In this document: piece after piece, positions 1 through 7,445 of the stretch | Layout: every line of letters starts with the position of its first letter | Numbering within the stretch: the first letter of the stretch is position 1 | DNA from: Hyphomicrobium sp. | GTDB lineage: Bacteria; Pseudomonadota; Alphaproteobacteria; Rhizobiales; Hyphomicrobiaceae | Direction: 5' to 3' | NCBI RefSeq assembly: GCF_019753045.1 | Contig: NZ_JAIELN010000027.1 | Span: forward strand, 1-48,645 | DNA: 48,645 nucleotides | Notes under the pieces: generated by a model | Seen by the model: the letters and a program-made list of their open reading frames with translations, nothing else | What the model was told of the DNA's origin: nothing | Databases searched by the model: none | Program-made: the position numbers and the translations under genes

Positions 1-351
<351 letters not shown>

Positions 352-545
352 TGCTCTCATTTAGCAATGCTCATCGAAATCGCTCACGGAGCTGTTCGGC
401 GCGACGCGCCGGCTCCTCCGCGAGGCGTCGCTCAGCGACGGCGGCCCTTGGCCGCTGAGCCCTAGCGGGCTGTAGCGCAGAGCACGATGGGCGTAGGCAC
501 AAGATCAGAAAAGACCAGAAACAGAAGTCATATGACGTCTCCGCC
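352..545 (+). other. 23S-5S internal transcribed spacer
   Basis: About 190 bases separate the 23S end from the 5S gene. GC-rich self-complementary stretches around 395-475 can fold into hairpins, as expected for precursor processing stems. No tRNA-like cloverleaf or open reading frame is visible. Confidence 0.7.
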
Positions 546-663
546 GACCTGGTGATTATGGCGGGGTGGCTGCACCCGATCCCATTCCGAACTCGGCCGT
601 GAAACGCCCCTGCGCCGATGGTACTTCGTCTTAAGACGCGGGAGAGTAGGTCGTTGCCAGGTC
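546..663 (+). rRNA. rrf: 5S ribosomal RNA
   Basis: The segment begins GACCTGGTG and ends TTGCCAGGTC, so the two ends pair as the closing helix I of 5S rRNA. The internal block around CCCGATCCCATTCCGAAC (about 575-592) is the conserved loop B/loop C region, and GGGAGAGTAGG near 640 is the conserved 3' part. The length of about 118 bases is normal. It is co-transcribed with the 23S gene. Confidence 0.97.
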
Positions 664-694
664 TGCCGAGACGTCATGTGAATTTCTAAATTGC

Positions 695-735
695 GCGCAT
701 CGCGGCCGGCTCCCGGAACGGGAGTCGCGATGCGC
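695..735 (+). other. Two-tier perfect hairpin downstream of 5S
   Basis: GCGCATCGCG (695-704) pairs perfectly with CGCGATGCGC (726-735), and inside it CTCCC (710-714) pairs with GGGAG (720-724). There is no T-run, so this is not a standard intrinsic terminator. It may be a processing or protective stem at the 3' end of the rRNA transcript. Confidence 0.6.
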
Positions 736-775
736 CATCAAAGAAGTCAATCAGTGCCCTCTATCGATCGTATTC

Positions 776-823
776 AAAACGCGCCGCTGTGCCTCGTGCA
801 CCGCGGCGCGTTTTTTGTTTTTT
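776..823 (+). terminator. rRNA operon intrinsic terminator
   Basis: AACGCGCCGC (778-787) pairs perfectly with GCGGCGCGTT (803-812), and the stem runs into TTTTTTGTTTTTT. This is a textbook rho-independent terminator and ends the rRNA transcript. No tRNA gene is seen between the 5S gene and this point. Confidence 0.92.
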
Positions 824-961
824 GCAGCTTGTGGGCAAACCGGGTTTCATCTTTCGCCTCCGATTTGTTGGAGTTCACTTTGCATCGTTCCCGGTGGCGT
901 CTAGAACTCGCGGCGAGGAATTGCAGGGCGATGCGCCTGCTGGGTTAGGATATCTGACGGT

Positions 962-1924
962 ATGCTCGACTATATCTGGTCGAAACTTTATGCCCGCTGG
1001 CTGCGCAGTGAGCTCGTTCGGCCAAGGCCGCAGATCAAATTGCGGCATGGGACCGGCAAGAATCTCATTCTCGGAATCGGGCGCAACTACAGCATCGCGG
1101 ACTTGAGGCCGTTTGTTCGGTCGGCGCGGAAATTTCACGATTGCCGCATTCTTCTCGTCGTCAACGATGATGCGGAACTCGGCAAAGCACTTGAAGCCGA
1201 AGGTGTCGATTATCTGTTGGACCCGGGCTCACCGGGCCTCGGCCGGCCGCACATGAATTTCGCGCGTGTCGCTGATTACATCGCTGTTTTGCAGGCTCTC
1301 ACGGGGCAAGTGGAGCGGGTGTTTCTGGCCGATACGCGCGACGTCGTATTTCAGGCCGACATCTTTCAGGCTCTGCCCGATGCGCCGATGATATTTTGCG
1401 AAGAGGGCGAAGGCTTCTCGCACGATGTTGCCGGATGGAACGGCAATGCGATCCGGAGAACATTCGGCGCGGATGTGTACGAGCGCGTCAGGCATCACGA
1501 AGTCATTTGCAGCGGCACGGTGCTCGCCCGGCATGGCGACGCGATCATGTACCTGTGGGAGAAACTGCTCCTCGGTCAATTGATCGAGCGCAGACATCAC
1601 ATGCGTTCGGGCGTTGATCAGGCGACGACGAATGTCGTGGCCCGTCTCAATCTCGCGCCGTCTGCCATCGTGATCCCTTTTGACGGTGCGATCGCGACGC
1701 TCTCGGGCCGGAACACCAAATTCCTCAAGGTGAAGGACGGGGTTCTGGTGACTGCGAAGGGAGCCGTTCCGGCTGCCGTCCATCAGTACGACCGGGCTCC
1801 CGAGGTTCGCGATTTCTTGTACGCGACGTACGGTGGTCCAGCACTCGGTAAAGCGGGCGACAAATCCAAGGACTCGAACCTTCGTAAAAAGATGCGCCAG
1901 GCGTTTGGTCTTCAGGGGCCCTGA
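962..1924 (+). CDS. Putative glycosyltransferase-like protein
   Basis: A 320-residue cytoplasmic-looking protein without signal peptide. The N-terminal half has alternating beta-strand patterns typical of GT-A nucleotide-sugar folds (NLILGIGRNY, then CRILLVVNDD), followed by VFLADTRDVVFQ near residues 120-131, whose Asp-Thr-Arg-Asp is placed like the metal-binding DxD motif. A later segment, HHEVICSGTVLA, resembles the acceptor loop of small bacterial glycosyltransferases. The lysine-rich C-terminus looks disordered. An AGGA about 10 bases upstream supports the ATG. It is convergent with the next gene, 9 bases away. The family assignment rests on motif reading alone; donor and acceptor cannot be named. 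Confidence 0.6.
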   Translation: MLDYIWSKLYARWLRSELVRPRPQIKLRHGTGKNLILGIGRNYSIADLRPFVRSARKFHDCRILLVVNDDAELGKALEAEGVDYLLDPGSPGLGRPHMNFARVADYIAVLQALTGQVERVFLADTRDVVFQADIFQALPDAPMIFCEEGEGFSHDVAGWNGNAIRRTFGADVYERVRHHEVICSGTVLARHGDAIMYLWEKLLLGQLIERRHHMRSGVDQATTNVVARLNLAPSAIVIPFDGAIATLSGRNTKFLKVKDGVLVTAKGAVPAAVHQYDRAPEVRDFLYATYGGPALGKAGDKSKDSNLRKKMRQAFGLQGP

Positions 1925-1933
1925 GGCAGAGCG

Positions 1934-2755
1934 TCACTCGACGGACTGTTCTTTCACTTGGCCGCGAGATGCGAGCTTGACGCCGCAGCGTTCCATCGGG
2001 AGTGCTGTCGTCGTCCATCGATCCTTAGTCACGGTTACGACATAGCGGCGGCAGTCGCGTCCGGCGCCCGGCACGAAATGAACGTTGAAGACTGCGACGC
2101 CGCCCTTGCCGGAGCGAGGCCACGCAAAATTCCCATCGTCCGGAACCGTCTTCACTGCCTTGTCGATGGCGAAGGCGGCGTTGCGATAATCCGTTGCGGT
2201 CAGGTGTGCCAAGAGCACGCGAGAGAGATCGGGATGAAGTCCTGCAGCTTCCGCGCGCTTGCGATAGGGATCGGCCGGCGTGGCTGGAGGCGATGATGCG
2301 CTAGCCGCGGCAGCGTCGGTGTTTGTCTCCCAAGTTTGAGAAACCGTTCCGGCGCCTGGCGCTTCCGCGATGACAACTTCGGGCAACGACTGAGAATGTG
2401 TTTCGGGCGGCGGTTGCGGCAGAGGCGACGAATTTTCGGCAGTCGCCACATCATGCGCCGGTATCGGTTCGAGCGGCGGGGCCGGTTGTCTCGCGGCCAT
2501 TTCCGTCGCGATAATCTGCTGGACGCCGGCAATCCACTGCTGCACCGGGACGTCAAAATGCGTGAGACCTGCACCCGCGCCGAGCACGACGAACAAGAAT
2601 AAATATAATCTCCGAACCGGATTACCGCGCTTTCTCGGCGGCACGGAGATCGGCTCGCCAGCATAGAAAGCTTCTGGCTCTTCGGCCCGTGAAAGCACGT
2701 CTCCCAGCTCGTAGGAGGGGAATGCATCGGTCGAATGGGAGGCGCGGGAGTACAT
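1934..2755 (-). CDS. Unknown single-pass membrane protein
   Basis: A 273-residue protein that I do not recognise. An acidic N-terminal segment of about 45 residues (EEPEAFYAGEPISVPP) and a basic patch (RKRGNPVRR) precede one hydrophobic helix (LYLFLFVVLGAGAGLTHF), so the bulk probably faces the periplasm. A Pro/Ala/Ser/Thr-rich linker follows, then a C-terminal domain of about 100 residues with two conserved-looking cysteines (GRDCRRYVVTV and MERCG) that could form a disulfide. The start was placed at the ATG at 2755 because GAGG lies 8 bases upstream; a longer reading to 2815 has no good ribosome site. The domain plan resembles envelope proteins, but no function can be assigned. Confidence 0.6.
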   Translation of the reverse strand: MYSRASHSTDAFPSYELGDVLSRAEEPEAFYAGEPISVPPRKRGNPVRRLYLFLFVVLGAGAGLTHFDVPVQQWIAGVQQIIATEMAARQPAPPLEPIPAHDVATAENSSPLPQPPPETHSQSLPEVVIAEAPGAGTVSQTWETNTDAAAASASSPPATPADPYRKRAEAAGLHPDLSRVLLAHLTATDYRNAAFAIDKAVKTVPDDGNFAWPRSGKGGVAVFNVHFVPGAGRDCRRYVVTVTKDRWTTTALPMERCGVKLASRGQVKEQSVE

Positions 2756-2871
2756 AGCCAATCCTCGTTGGATACCTATTCCCGCGCTGCATATGCACCG
2801 CATCCTCCTGGCCAAAAAATGGCAATGCCGGATAACCGCGAAAACTCTTCCCCCACCTCACGAATTCGTAA

Positions 2872-2902
2872 AATTCTCGCCAGCCTCTTAGGGGCGAAAA
2901 TT
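2872..2902. promoter_or_regulatory. Inverted repeat in the cupredoxin-FTR1 promoter region
   Basis: AATTCTCGCC (2872-2881) and GGCGAAAATT (2893-2902) form a 9-of-10 inverted repeat with an 11-base spacer, just before a possible -35 TTGACT at 2904-2909. The position fits an operator for an iron-responsive repressor, but the sequence is not a clear Fur, Irr or RirA box. Confidence 0.35.
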
Positions 2903-2985
2903 CTTGACTATTATTGGCTACTTGGCTCTAGGTGGCCGCTGAACCTGATCTCGGGACCTTGAATCCTGACCTATTGGGAGTTGCA

Positions 2986-3375
2986 ATGAGCACTTCTTTC
3001 TCCTCGCGTACCGGCGCGCGCTTTCGCGCTTTCATTTCCGCAATCGCCGTCTCTGTAATCGCCGTTAGCGGGGCTTCAATTTGCGCGTCCAAGGTTCAGG
3101 CCGCAGAGGAAGAGCACGCGGTCGAGATCTCCATCAAAGACCACAAGTTCGAGCCGGACTCGCTGAAGCTGCCGGTCGGCAAACCGATCAAGATTACGGT
3201 CAAGAATCTGGACGCGACTCCGGAAGAATTTGAAAGCTACGAGCTTGGGTTCGAGAAAATCATCGCCGGTAACAGCAGCGCCGTCATCAGGGTGAAGCCG
3301 CTGAAGCCGGGGACCTACATGTTCTTCGGCGAATTTCACCAGGATACGGCGTTGGGCCATATCGTTGCGGAGTAA
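2986..3375 (+). CDS. Periplasmic cupredoxin-domain protein (iron uptake partner)
   Basis: A 129-residue protein with a signal peptide: the hydrophobic stretch AFISAIAVSVIAVSGASICA ends at about residue 39 near VQAAEE. The mature part is one cupredoxin-like beta sandwich (EISIKDHKFEPDSLKLPVGK to FFGEFHQDTALGHIVAE), as found in EfeO-type and FTR1-linked proteins. It lacks the C-terminal Cys-His-Met copper cluster of type 1 copper proteins, so any metal bound must use other residues, such as His in GEFH. The ATG at 2986 was chosen because GGGAG lies 6-10 bases upstream and it sits directly before the signal peptide. Six bases downstream begins the iron permease, so the two very probably form one operon that moves iron from periplasm to cytoplasm. 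Confidence 0.85.
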   Translation: MSTSFSSRTGARFRAFISAIAVSVIAVSGASICASKVQAAEEEHAVEISIKDHKFEPDSLKLPVGKPIKITVKNLDATPEEFESYELGFEKIIAGNSSAVIRVKPLKPGTYMFFGEFHQDTALGHIVAE

Positions 3376-3381
3376 TCGCCC

Positions 3382-4212
3382 ATGCTTGCCGCGCTCGTTC
3401 TCGTTTTCCGCGAAGTTCTCGAAGCAGGTCTGATCATCGGCGTGGTGCTTGCCGCCTCGCGTGGCGTGATCGGGCGGGGCGGTGCGGTGTCTCTCGGCGT
3501 TCTCGCTGGGATTGCCGGGTCAGCCGTCGTCGCGTTCTTCGCGGCCGGCATCTCGAACGCATTCGACGGCCGCGGGCACGAAATTTTCATCGCGGCAATT
3601 CTGCTCTTTGCTGTCGTGATGCTGGCTTGGCACGTCGTCTGGATGGCGCAGCACGCGCGCGAGATGACGCAACAGTTAAAGCAACTCGGAAACGATGTGA
3701 CTGCGGGCCGCCGATCGCTATTCGCGCTTGGAGCGGCGGTTGCCATCGCGGTCATGCGCGAGGGTAGCGAGGTCGTGCTCTTCATGACCGGCATCGTCAT
3801 GGGTGGAACGGAAACGGCGCTCCAACTGCTACTCGGGTCAGCGATTGGGCTGGCGCTCGGCGCCGCCGTGTCGATGGTGCTTTATTTCGGCCTTGCCGCA
3901 ATTCCATTGAAGCGGATGTTCTCGGTAACCGGTGTTCTGGTGACGCTGCTCGCTGCAGGCCTTGCAGCGTCTGCGGTAGCGCAGCTTTCCAGCGCCGGTC
4001 TCCTCAACGTTCTCGACACGCCGGTTTGGGATACGTCGTGGCTTCTGTCGGAAAAGAGCTGGGTGGGACAGATCCTGCACATCTTGATCGGTTATATGGC
4101 CAAGCCAACGGGCATGCAGCTGATCGCCTACGGTATTACTGCGGGCACTATTTTCCTTCTCGGCTTCATTGTGCGGACGCCGGCGACGCGGCCCGCAGTG
4201 AGTTCGCAATAA
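3382..4212 (+). CDS. FTR1-family iron permease
   Basis: A 276-residue integral membrane protein with seven or so hydrophobic helices. It carries the two RExxE motifs that define the FTR1/EfeU family: REVLE at residues 10-14 and REGSE at 126-130. These bind and pass iron through the membrane. Family members work with a periplasmic partner; here the partner is the cupredoxin gene 6 bases upstream. No EfeB-type peroxidase or ferredoxin gene follows, so the locus is a minimal two-gene version. A strong bidirectional terminator follows. The ATG sits directly after the upstream stop, which suggests translational coupling. Confidence 0.92.
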   Translation: MLAALVLVFREVLEAGLIIGVVLAASRGVIGRGGAVSLGVLAGIAGSAVVAFFAAGISNAFDGRGHEIFIAAILLFAVVMLAWHVVWMAQHAREMTQQLKQLGNDVTAGRRSLFALGAAVAIAVMREGSEVVLFMTGIVMGGTETALQLLLGSAIGLALGAAVSMVLYFGLAAIPLKRMFSVTGVLVTLLAAGLAASAVAQLSSAGLLNVLDTPVWDTSWLLSEKSWVGQILHILIGYMAKPTGMQLIAYGITAGTIFLLGFIVRTPATRPAVSSQ

Positions 4213-4252
4213 AAAAAATCGGCGCCGGCAATTGCGCGGCGCCGATCGTTTC
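4211..4252. terminator. Bidirectional intrinsic terminator
   Basis: ATCGGCGCCG (4218-4227) pairs perfectly with CGGCGCCGAT (4237-4246). On the plus side it is followed by CGTTTCGTTC; on the minus side by a run of eight T, read as A8 at 4211-4218. It can end both the iron permease transcript and the convergent DUF1348 gene. Confidence 0.88.
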
Positions 4253-4268
4253 GTTCAGCAATCGCCTT

Positions 4269-4739
4269 CTAAAGCCCGAGATCGGAAAGTCCCGGATGAT
4301 CGGCGGGGCGGGGTCCGAGCGGCCAATGGAATTTGCGATCGCTTTCCGAGATTCTGAGGTCGTTGATGCTGGCGTAACGCAGCCGCATCAGGCCGTTACC
4401 ATCGAATTCCCAGTTCTCGTTTCCGTATGAACGGTACCACTGAAAGCTGTCGTCGCGGAATTCGTAGGCGAAGCGGACGGCGATGCGATTGTCGGCGAAG
4501 GTCCAGAGTTCCTTGATCAGGCGATAGTCGAGCTCGCGGTTCCATTTACGCGTCAGAAATTCGACGATCTGTTCGCGGCCGACGGGAAATTCGGCGCGAT
4601 TGCGCCAGTGGCTGTCGACGGTGTAGGCGAGCGAGACCTTATGGGGGTCGCGGGAATTCCATCCGTCTTCCGCCGCGCGGACTTTTTGTATTGCGGTTTC
4701 GCGCGTGAACGGCGGTAGCGGCGGCCGATGGTCTGCCAT
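4269..4739 (-). CDS. DUF1348 / NTF2-like family protein
   Basis: A 156-residue soluble protein. The sequence matches the DUF1348 group of the nuclear transport factor 2 fold: [14 protein letters not shown] near residues 20-33, then [16 protein letters not shown], and [15 protein letters not shown] near 110-124. These small cone-shaped proteins bind small ligands or act as enzymes, but this branch has no assigned reaction. The start at 4739 was preferred over a longer reading because GAGGAGAG lies about 6 bases upstream. It runs convergent to the iron permease and divergent from the AhpD-like gene at 4852. Confidence 0.88.
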   Translation of the reverse strand: MADHRPPLPPFTRETAIQKVRAAEDGWNSRDPHKVSLAYTVDSHWRNRAEFPVGREQIVEFLTRKWNRELDYRLIKELWTFADNRIAVRFAYEFRDDSFQWYRSYGNENWEFDGNGLMRLRYASINDLRISESDRKFHWPLGPRPADHPGLSDLGL

Positions 4740-4851
4740 CTTTCTCTCCTCAGTTCTCTCCCTGCGAGGGCGACTTGACCTTCGACGCAAACGTCACGAG
4801 GCTTCTTTACAAATCGGCAGATCGAGTGACGCCGATCGAGGGAGGCTCCAA

Positions 4852-5172
4852 ATGTATGATATCGCCAATTTATCTAACTTGCCGCATCTTCGTAATCTCT
4901 CTGCGACGACGATGGCCGCGTTCGAAAATTTCGACCGGGCGGCGATGGCGCCAGGAGCTATTCCGCGGCGCTACAAGGAATTGATTGCGCTTGGCGTGGC
5001 GCTTGCGACGCAGTGTCCGTACAGCCTCGAAGTTCATCGCACCAATGCAGAGAACGCGGGCGTGACGGAAGCTGAAATCGCGGAGGTCGTCTATATTGCT
5101 GCAGCGATGCGGGCGACGGCTGCAATTGCGCACGGCACGCATCTTGTCGGCCCGCGCAAGGCGAAGCGGTAG
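4852..5172 (+). CDS. Carboxymuconolactone decarboxylase / AhpD-like protein
   Basis: A 106-residue all-helical protein of the AhpD/CMD family. The signature ELIALGVALATQCPYSLEVH (about residues 43-62) contains the family Cys and His, followed by NAENAGVTEAEI. In AhpD the active site is CxxC; here it reads CPYS, so the second cysteine is replaced by serine. That argues against full thiol-disulfide peroxidase activity. The ATG at 4852 is preceded by GGGAGG at about 7 bases. It is divergent from the DUF1348 gene and convergent with ubiB, 13 bases away. Confidence 0.88.
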   Translation: MYDIANLSNLPHLRNLSATTMAAFENFDRAAMAPGAIPRRYKELIALGVALATQCPYSLEVHRTNAENAGVTEAEIAEVVYIAAAMRATAAIAHGTHLVGPRKAKR

Positions 5173-5185
5173 TGGCGGTACTGGA

Positions 5186-6778
5186 TCAGAAAAAGCCGAA
5201 CAGCTTTACGGCAATGACGGCGAGGCTCAGCGCGCCGATCCAGAGCGCGATATCGGCGGCGCGGCTCCGCTTGGAGCGAGAAGCGATGTTTTCGATCGTC
5301 TGATCGTCAAGGCGGACGCCGGAGCGCGCCATTTCGGAATAGCCGGTGATCGCCTGAGCAAGATTTTGGAGAAGGGCTGGCGTTTTCAGCAGAACTTCAC
5401 CGATGGATTCCGCGCCGCGCCCGGCCTCGCGGAGGCGGCCAAGCGGCGACAGGTTGGCTTCCATCCATTCCTTGGCGACGGGCTCGGCTGCAACCCAGAC
5501 GTTGAGCGACGGATCGAGATCGCGTGCGACGCCTTCGACGATGACCATGCTCTTTTGCAGCAGGATGAGTTCCGGCCGGGTCTCCATGTCGAAGACTTCG
5601 GTGTAGGCGAAAAGCTGGCCGAGCAGATCGGCCATCGAGATTTCTTCCGCCGTCCGTCCCTGAATGGGCTCGCCGATGGCGCGCATCGCCTGCGCAAATT
5701 CCTCGACGGTGTGGTGAGACGGAACGTAGCCGGCTTCAAAGTGGATGGCGGCGGCGCGATGATAATCGCGCGTGATGAGGCCATGCAGGATCTCGGCAAG
5801 GAAACGACGCTCGGCGAGGCCGAGCCGGCCCATGATGCCGAAGTCGACGGCGACGACCATGCCCTTGTCATCGACGAACAGGTTTCCCTGATGCATGTCG
5901 GCGTGAAAAAAGCCGTCGCGCATCGCGTGGCGGAGGAACGATCGCAATACTGTCAGGCCGAGCGCGGCGGTGTCGAAGCCTTTTGCCTGCAGCGTTTCGC
6001 GATGCGAAATCGGCGTGCCGTCGATCCATTCGACCGTCAGCACGCGCTTCGCGGTACGTTTCCAATCGATGGTGGGGACGCGAAAGCCGTCGTCCGCGGT
6101 GGTGTTCGCGGCCATCTCGGAAATCGCGGCGGCCTCGAGACGGAGATCCATTTCGAGCACGGTCGTGTGCTTCAAATTGTCGACGACGGCGACGGGCTTC
6201 AAACGCCGTGCGGGCGGATAAAAGCGTTCGATCATCTGCGCCGCGAAATAGTAGCTATCGAGGTCGCGATTGAAGCGCTTCTCGATATTGGGGCGCAGGA
6301 TTTTGACAGCGACGGCTTTCCTGATGCCATTTTCGAGCACGTAGGCCTTGTGGACTTGGGCGATCGACGCGGCAGCGACGGGCGGGCCAAACTCGACGAA
6401 GTGATCTTCCAGTTTGCCGCCGAGGGCGCGCTCAACCGTCTCGCGGGCTTCCGCCATAGAGAAGGGTTCGGCCTTGTCCTGGAGGTGGCGCAAATCCGCC
6501 GACAGTTCAGGACCGATGACGTCGGCGCGGGTCGCCAAGAACTGTCCGAGCTTGACGTAGCTCGGACCGAGCTTCGTCAGCGCGGTTGCGACGCGGGTTG
6601 ATCGCGGTACGCTTTTTTGAAAGGGCGCCGACAGGAACTCGATGGGCAGCGTTGCCGCGCGCGCGATTTTGAGCGGCAGGGGCACCGGCACGCCTGCCGG
6701 CACGAACCGAACTCCATACTGTGCAAGCACAAACCCGGCGCGCGCGAGTCTTAGCGTGTTAAGGATCGCTCCGGGCAT
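5186..6778 (-). CDS. ubiB: Ubiquinone biosynthesis protein UbiB (ABC1/ADCK atypical kinase)
   Basis: A 530-residue protein of the ABC1/UbiB atypical kinase family, needed for ubiquinone synthesis at the inner membrane. Visible landmarks are the KxGQ motif (KLGQF, K76-Q79), the alanine-rich nucleotide loop AAASIAQVH (135-143), the kinase lysine in VAVKIL (K159), the catalytic HADMHQGNLF near residue 300 and the metal-binding VDFG shortly after. The C-terminus carries hydrophobic helices (ALWIGALSLAVIAVKLFGFF) that anchor it to the membrane. Length is normal. It lies on the same strand as ubiE but is separated from it by a small gene and a terminator, so it probably has its own promoter. Confidence 0.95.
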   Translation of the reverse strand: MPGAILNTLRLARAGFVLAQYGVRFVPAGVPVPLPLKIARAATLPIEFLSAPFQKSVPRSTRVATALTKLGPSYVKLGQFLATRADVIGPELSADLRHLQDKAEPFSMAEARETVERALGGKLEDHFVEFGPPVAAASIAQVHKAYVLENGIRKAVAVKILRPNIEKRFNRDLDSYYFAAQMIERFYPPARRLKPVAVVDNLKHTTVLEMDLRLEAAAISEMAANTTADDGFRVPTIDWKRTAKRVLTVEWIDGTPISHRETLQAKGFDTAALGLTVLRSFLRHAMRDGFFHADMHQGNLFVDDKGMVVAVDFGIMGRLGLAERRFLAEILHGLITRDYHRAAAIHFEAGYVPSHHTVEEFAQAMRAIGEPIQGRTAEEISMADLLGQLFAYTEVFDMETRPELILLQKSMVIVEGVARDLDPSLNVWVAAEPVAKEWMEANLSPLGRLREAGRGAESIGEVLLKTPALLQNLAQAITGYSEMARSGVRLDDQTIENIASRSKRSRAADIALWIGALSLAVIAVKLFGFF

Positions 6779-6962
6779 GACTTCGATTTCGTGGTCCTGT
6801 TTCGTGGGTCGATAGCTGGCCTGAGGTCACATTGCGCCGCAATGCGTCTAGGTCAAGCGAACCTCATGTATCGGGTAAAGACGGTTAAATATCCTGCGCC
6901 ATTGCGAAGCGCGGCGACGAGGTTGCCATGCAACTCGACCAATGTTTCGGGACAACGCGGGA

Positions 6963-7000
6963 GAAAAACGAAAAGCGCCCGCGTGTCGTCACGGGCGCTT
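6963..7000 (-). terminator. Intrinsic terminator after the small secreted protein gene
   Basis: On the minus strand AGCGCCCG and CGGGCGCT (plus positions 6974-6981 and 6992-6999) form a perfect 8-bp stem with a 10-base loop, followed by TTTCGTTTTTC. It separates the small gene from ubiB. Confidence 0.85.
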
Positions 7001-7025
7001 CCGGAATTCGGAATTTCAAATTCGC

Positions 7026-7319
7026 TTATTTCGTGCAGAAGGTCGCGCGGCCGTGGCAGGTGACCATGCCGCCATCGGGCTTGCACCTGTACTGCTTGTT
7101 GACGACCTTGTAGCCAGCGACGTCGCCGTTGGCGAGGAAGCCCGGCCAGAGGCCCCAGCTGACGTTCTGCACCATCGTTTCCATTGCAAACCACTTCGCG
7201 GAATCAGCCGACGACGACGTGGCGACCGCGCCTTTCGTCGTACATCCAGCGTTTGCGGTTCCGGCGCCAAAAGAAATGGCGGCTACTGCCAACGCACAGG
7301 CAAGAGTGATCGTTTTCAT
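7026..7319 (-). CDS. Small secreted cysteine-containing protein, unknown
   Basis: A 97-residue protein with a clear signal peptide (MKTITLACALAVAAISFGAG, cleavage probably after ANA near residue 25). The mature part of about 70 residues has four cysteines (AGCTT, YRCKP, VTCHG, TFCTK), compatible with two disulfides. I do not recognise the family. The ATG at 7319 follows AGGAGGAGG, one of the strongest ribosome sites in the window; a GTG three codons earlier overlaps that site and is rejected. A perfect inverted repeat lies just upstream in the leader. It sits between ubiE and ubiB but probably forms its own short transcript ending at the hairpin near 6963. Confidence 0.75.
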   Translation of the reverse strand: MKTITLACALAVAAISFGAGTANAGCTTKGAVATSSSADSAKWFAMETMVQNVSWGLWPGFLANGDVAGYKVVNKQYRCKPDGGMVTCHGRATFCTK

Positions 7320-7337
7320 GTGTCCCACCTCCTCCTA

Positions 7338-7358
7338 GGGAAGAAAAAGTTTCTTCCC
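7338..7358. promoter_or_regulatory. Perfect 9-bp inverted repeat before a strong ribosome site
   Basis: GGGAAGAAA (7338-7346) and TTTCTTCCC (7350-7358) are perfectly inverted with a 3-base spacer. It lies immediately upstream of the AGGAGGAGG ribosome site of the small secreted protein gene. It could be an operator or a 5' mRNA hairpin. Confidence 0.5.
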
Positions 7359-7445
7359 GTCCCTGCGTGGAAAACTATGAACGGTCTCGCGCGGCGTCAA
7401 TTGCAGACACACCGTCGGAGTCAGAACGCCTTTGGATTGTTGCCG

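Noticed and set aside
664-775. tRNA-fMet after 5S rRNA
   Set aside because: No acceptor stem with CAT anticodon loop or T-loop was found; the palindrome there is not a cloverleaf.
2986-3375. Blue copper protein (plastocyanin/azurin type)
   Set aside because: The C-terminal Cys-His-Met ligand set is absent.
5096-6601. Long plus-strand open frame of about 500 residues opposite ubiB
   Set aside because: It is antisense to a gene with intact kinase motifs, its residue mix is that of a high-G+C shadow frame, and no family motif is visible.
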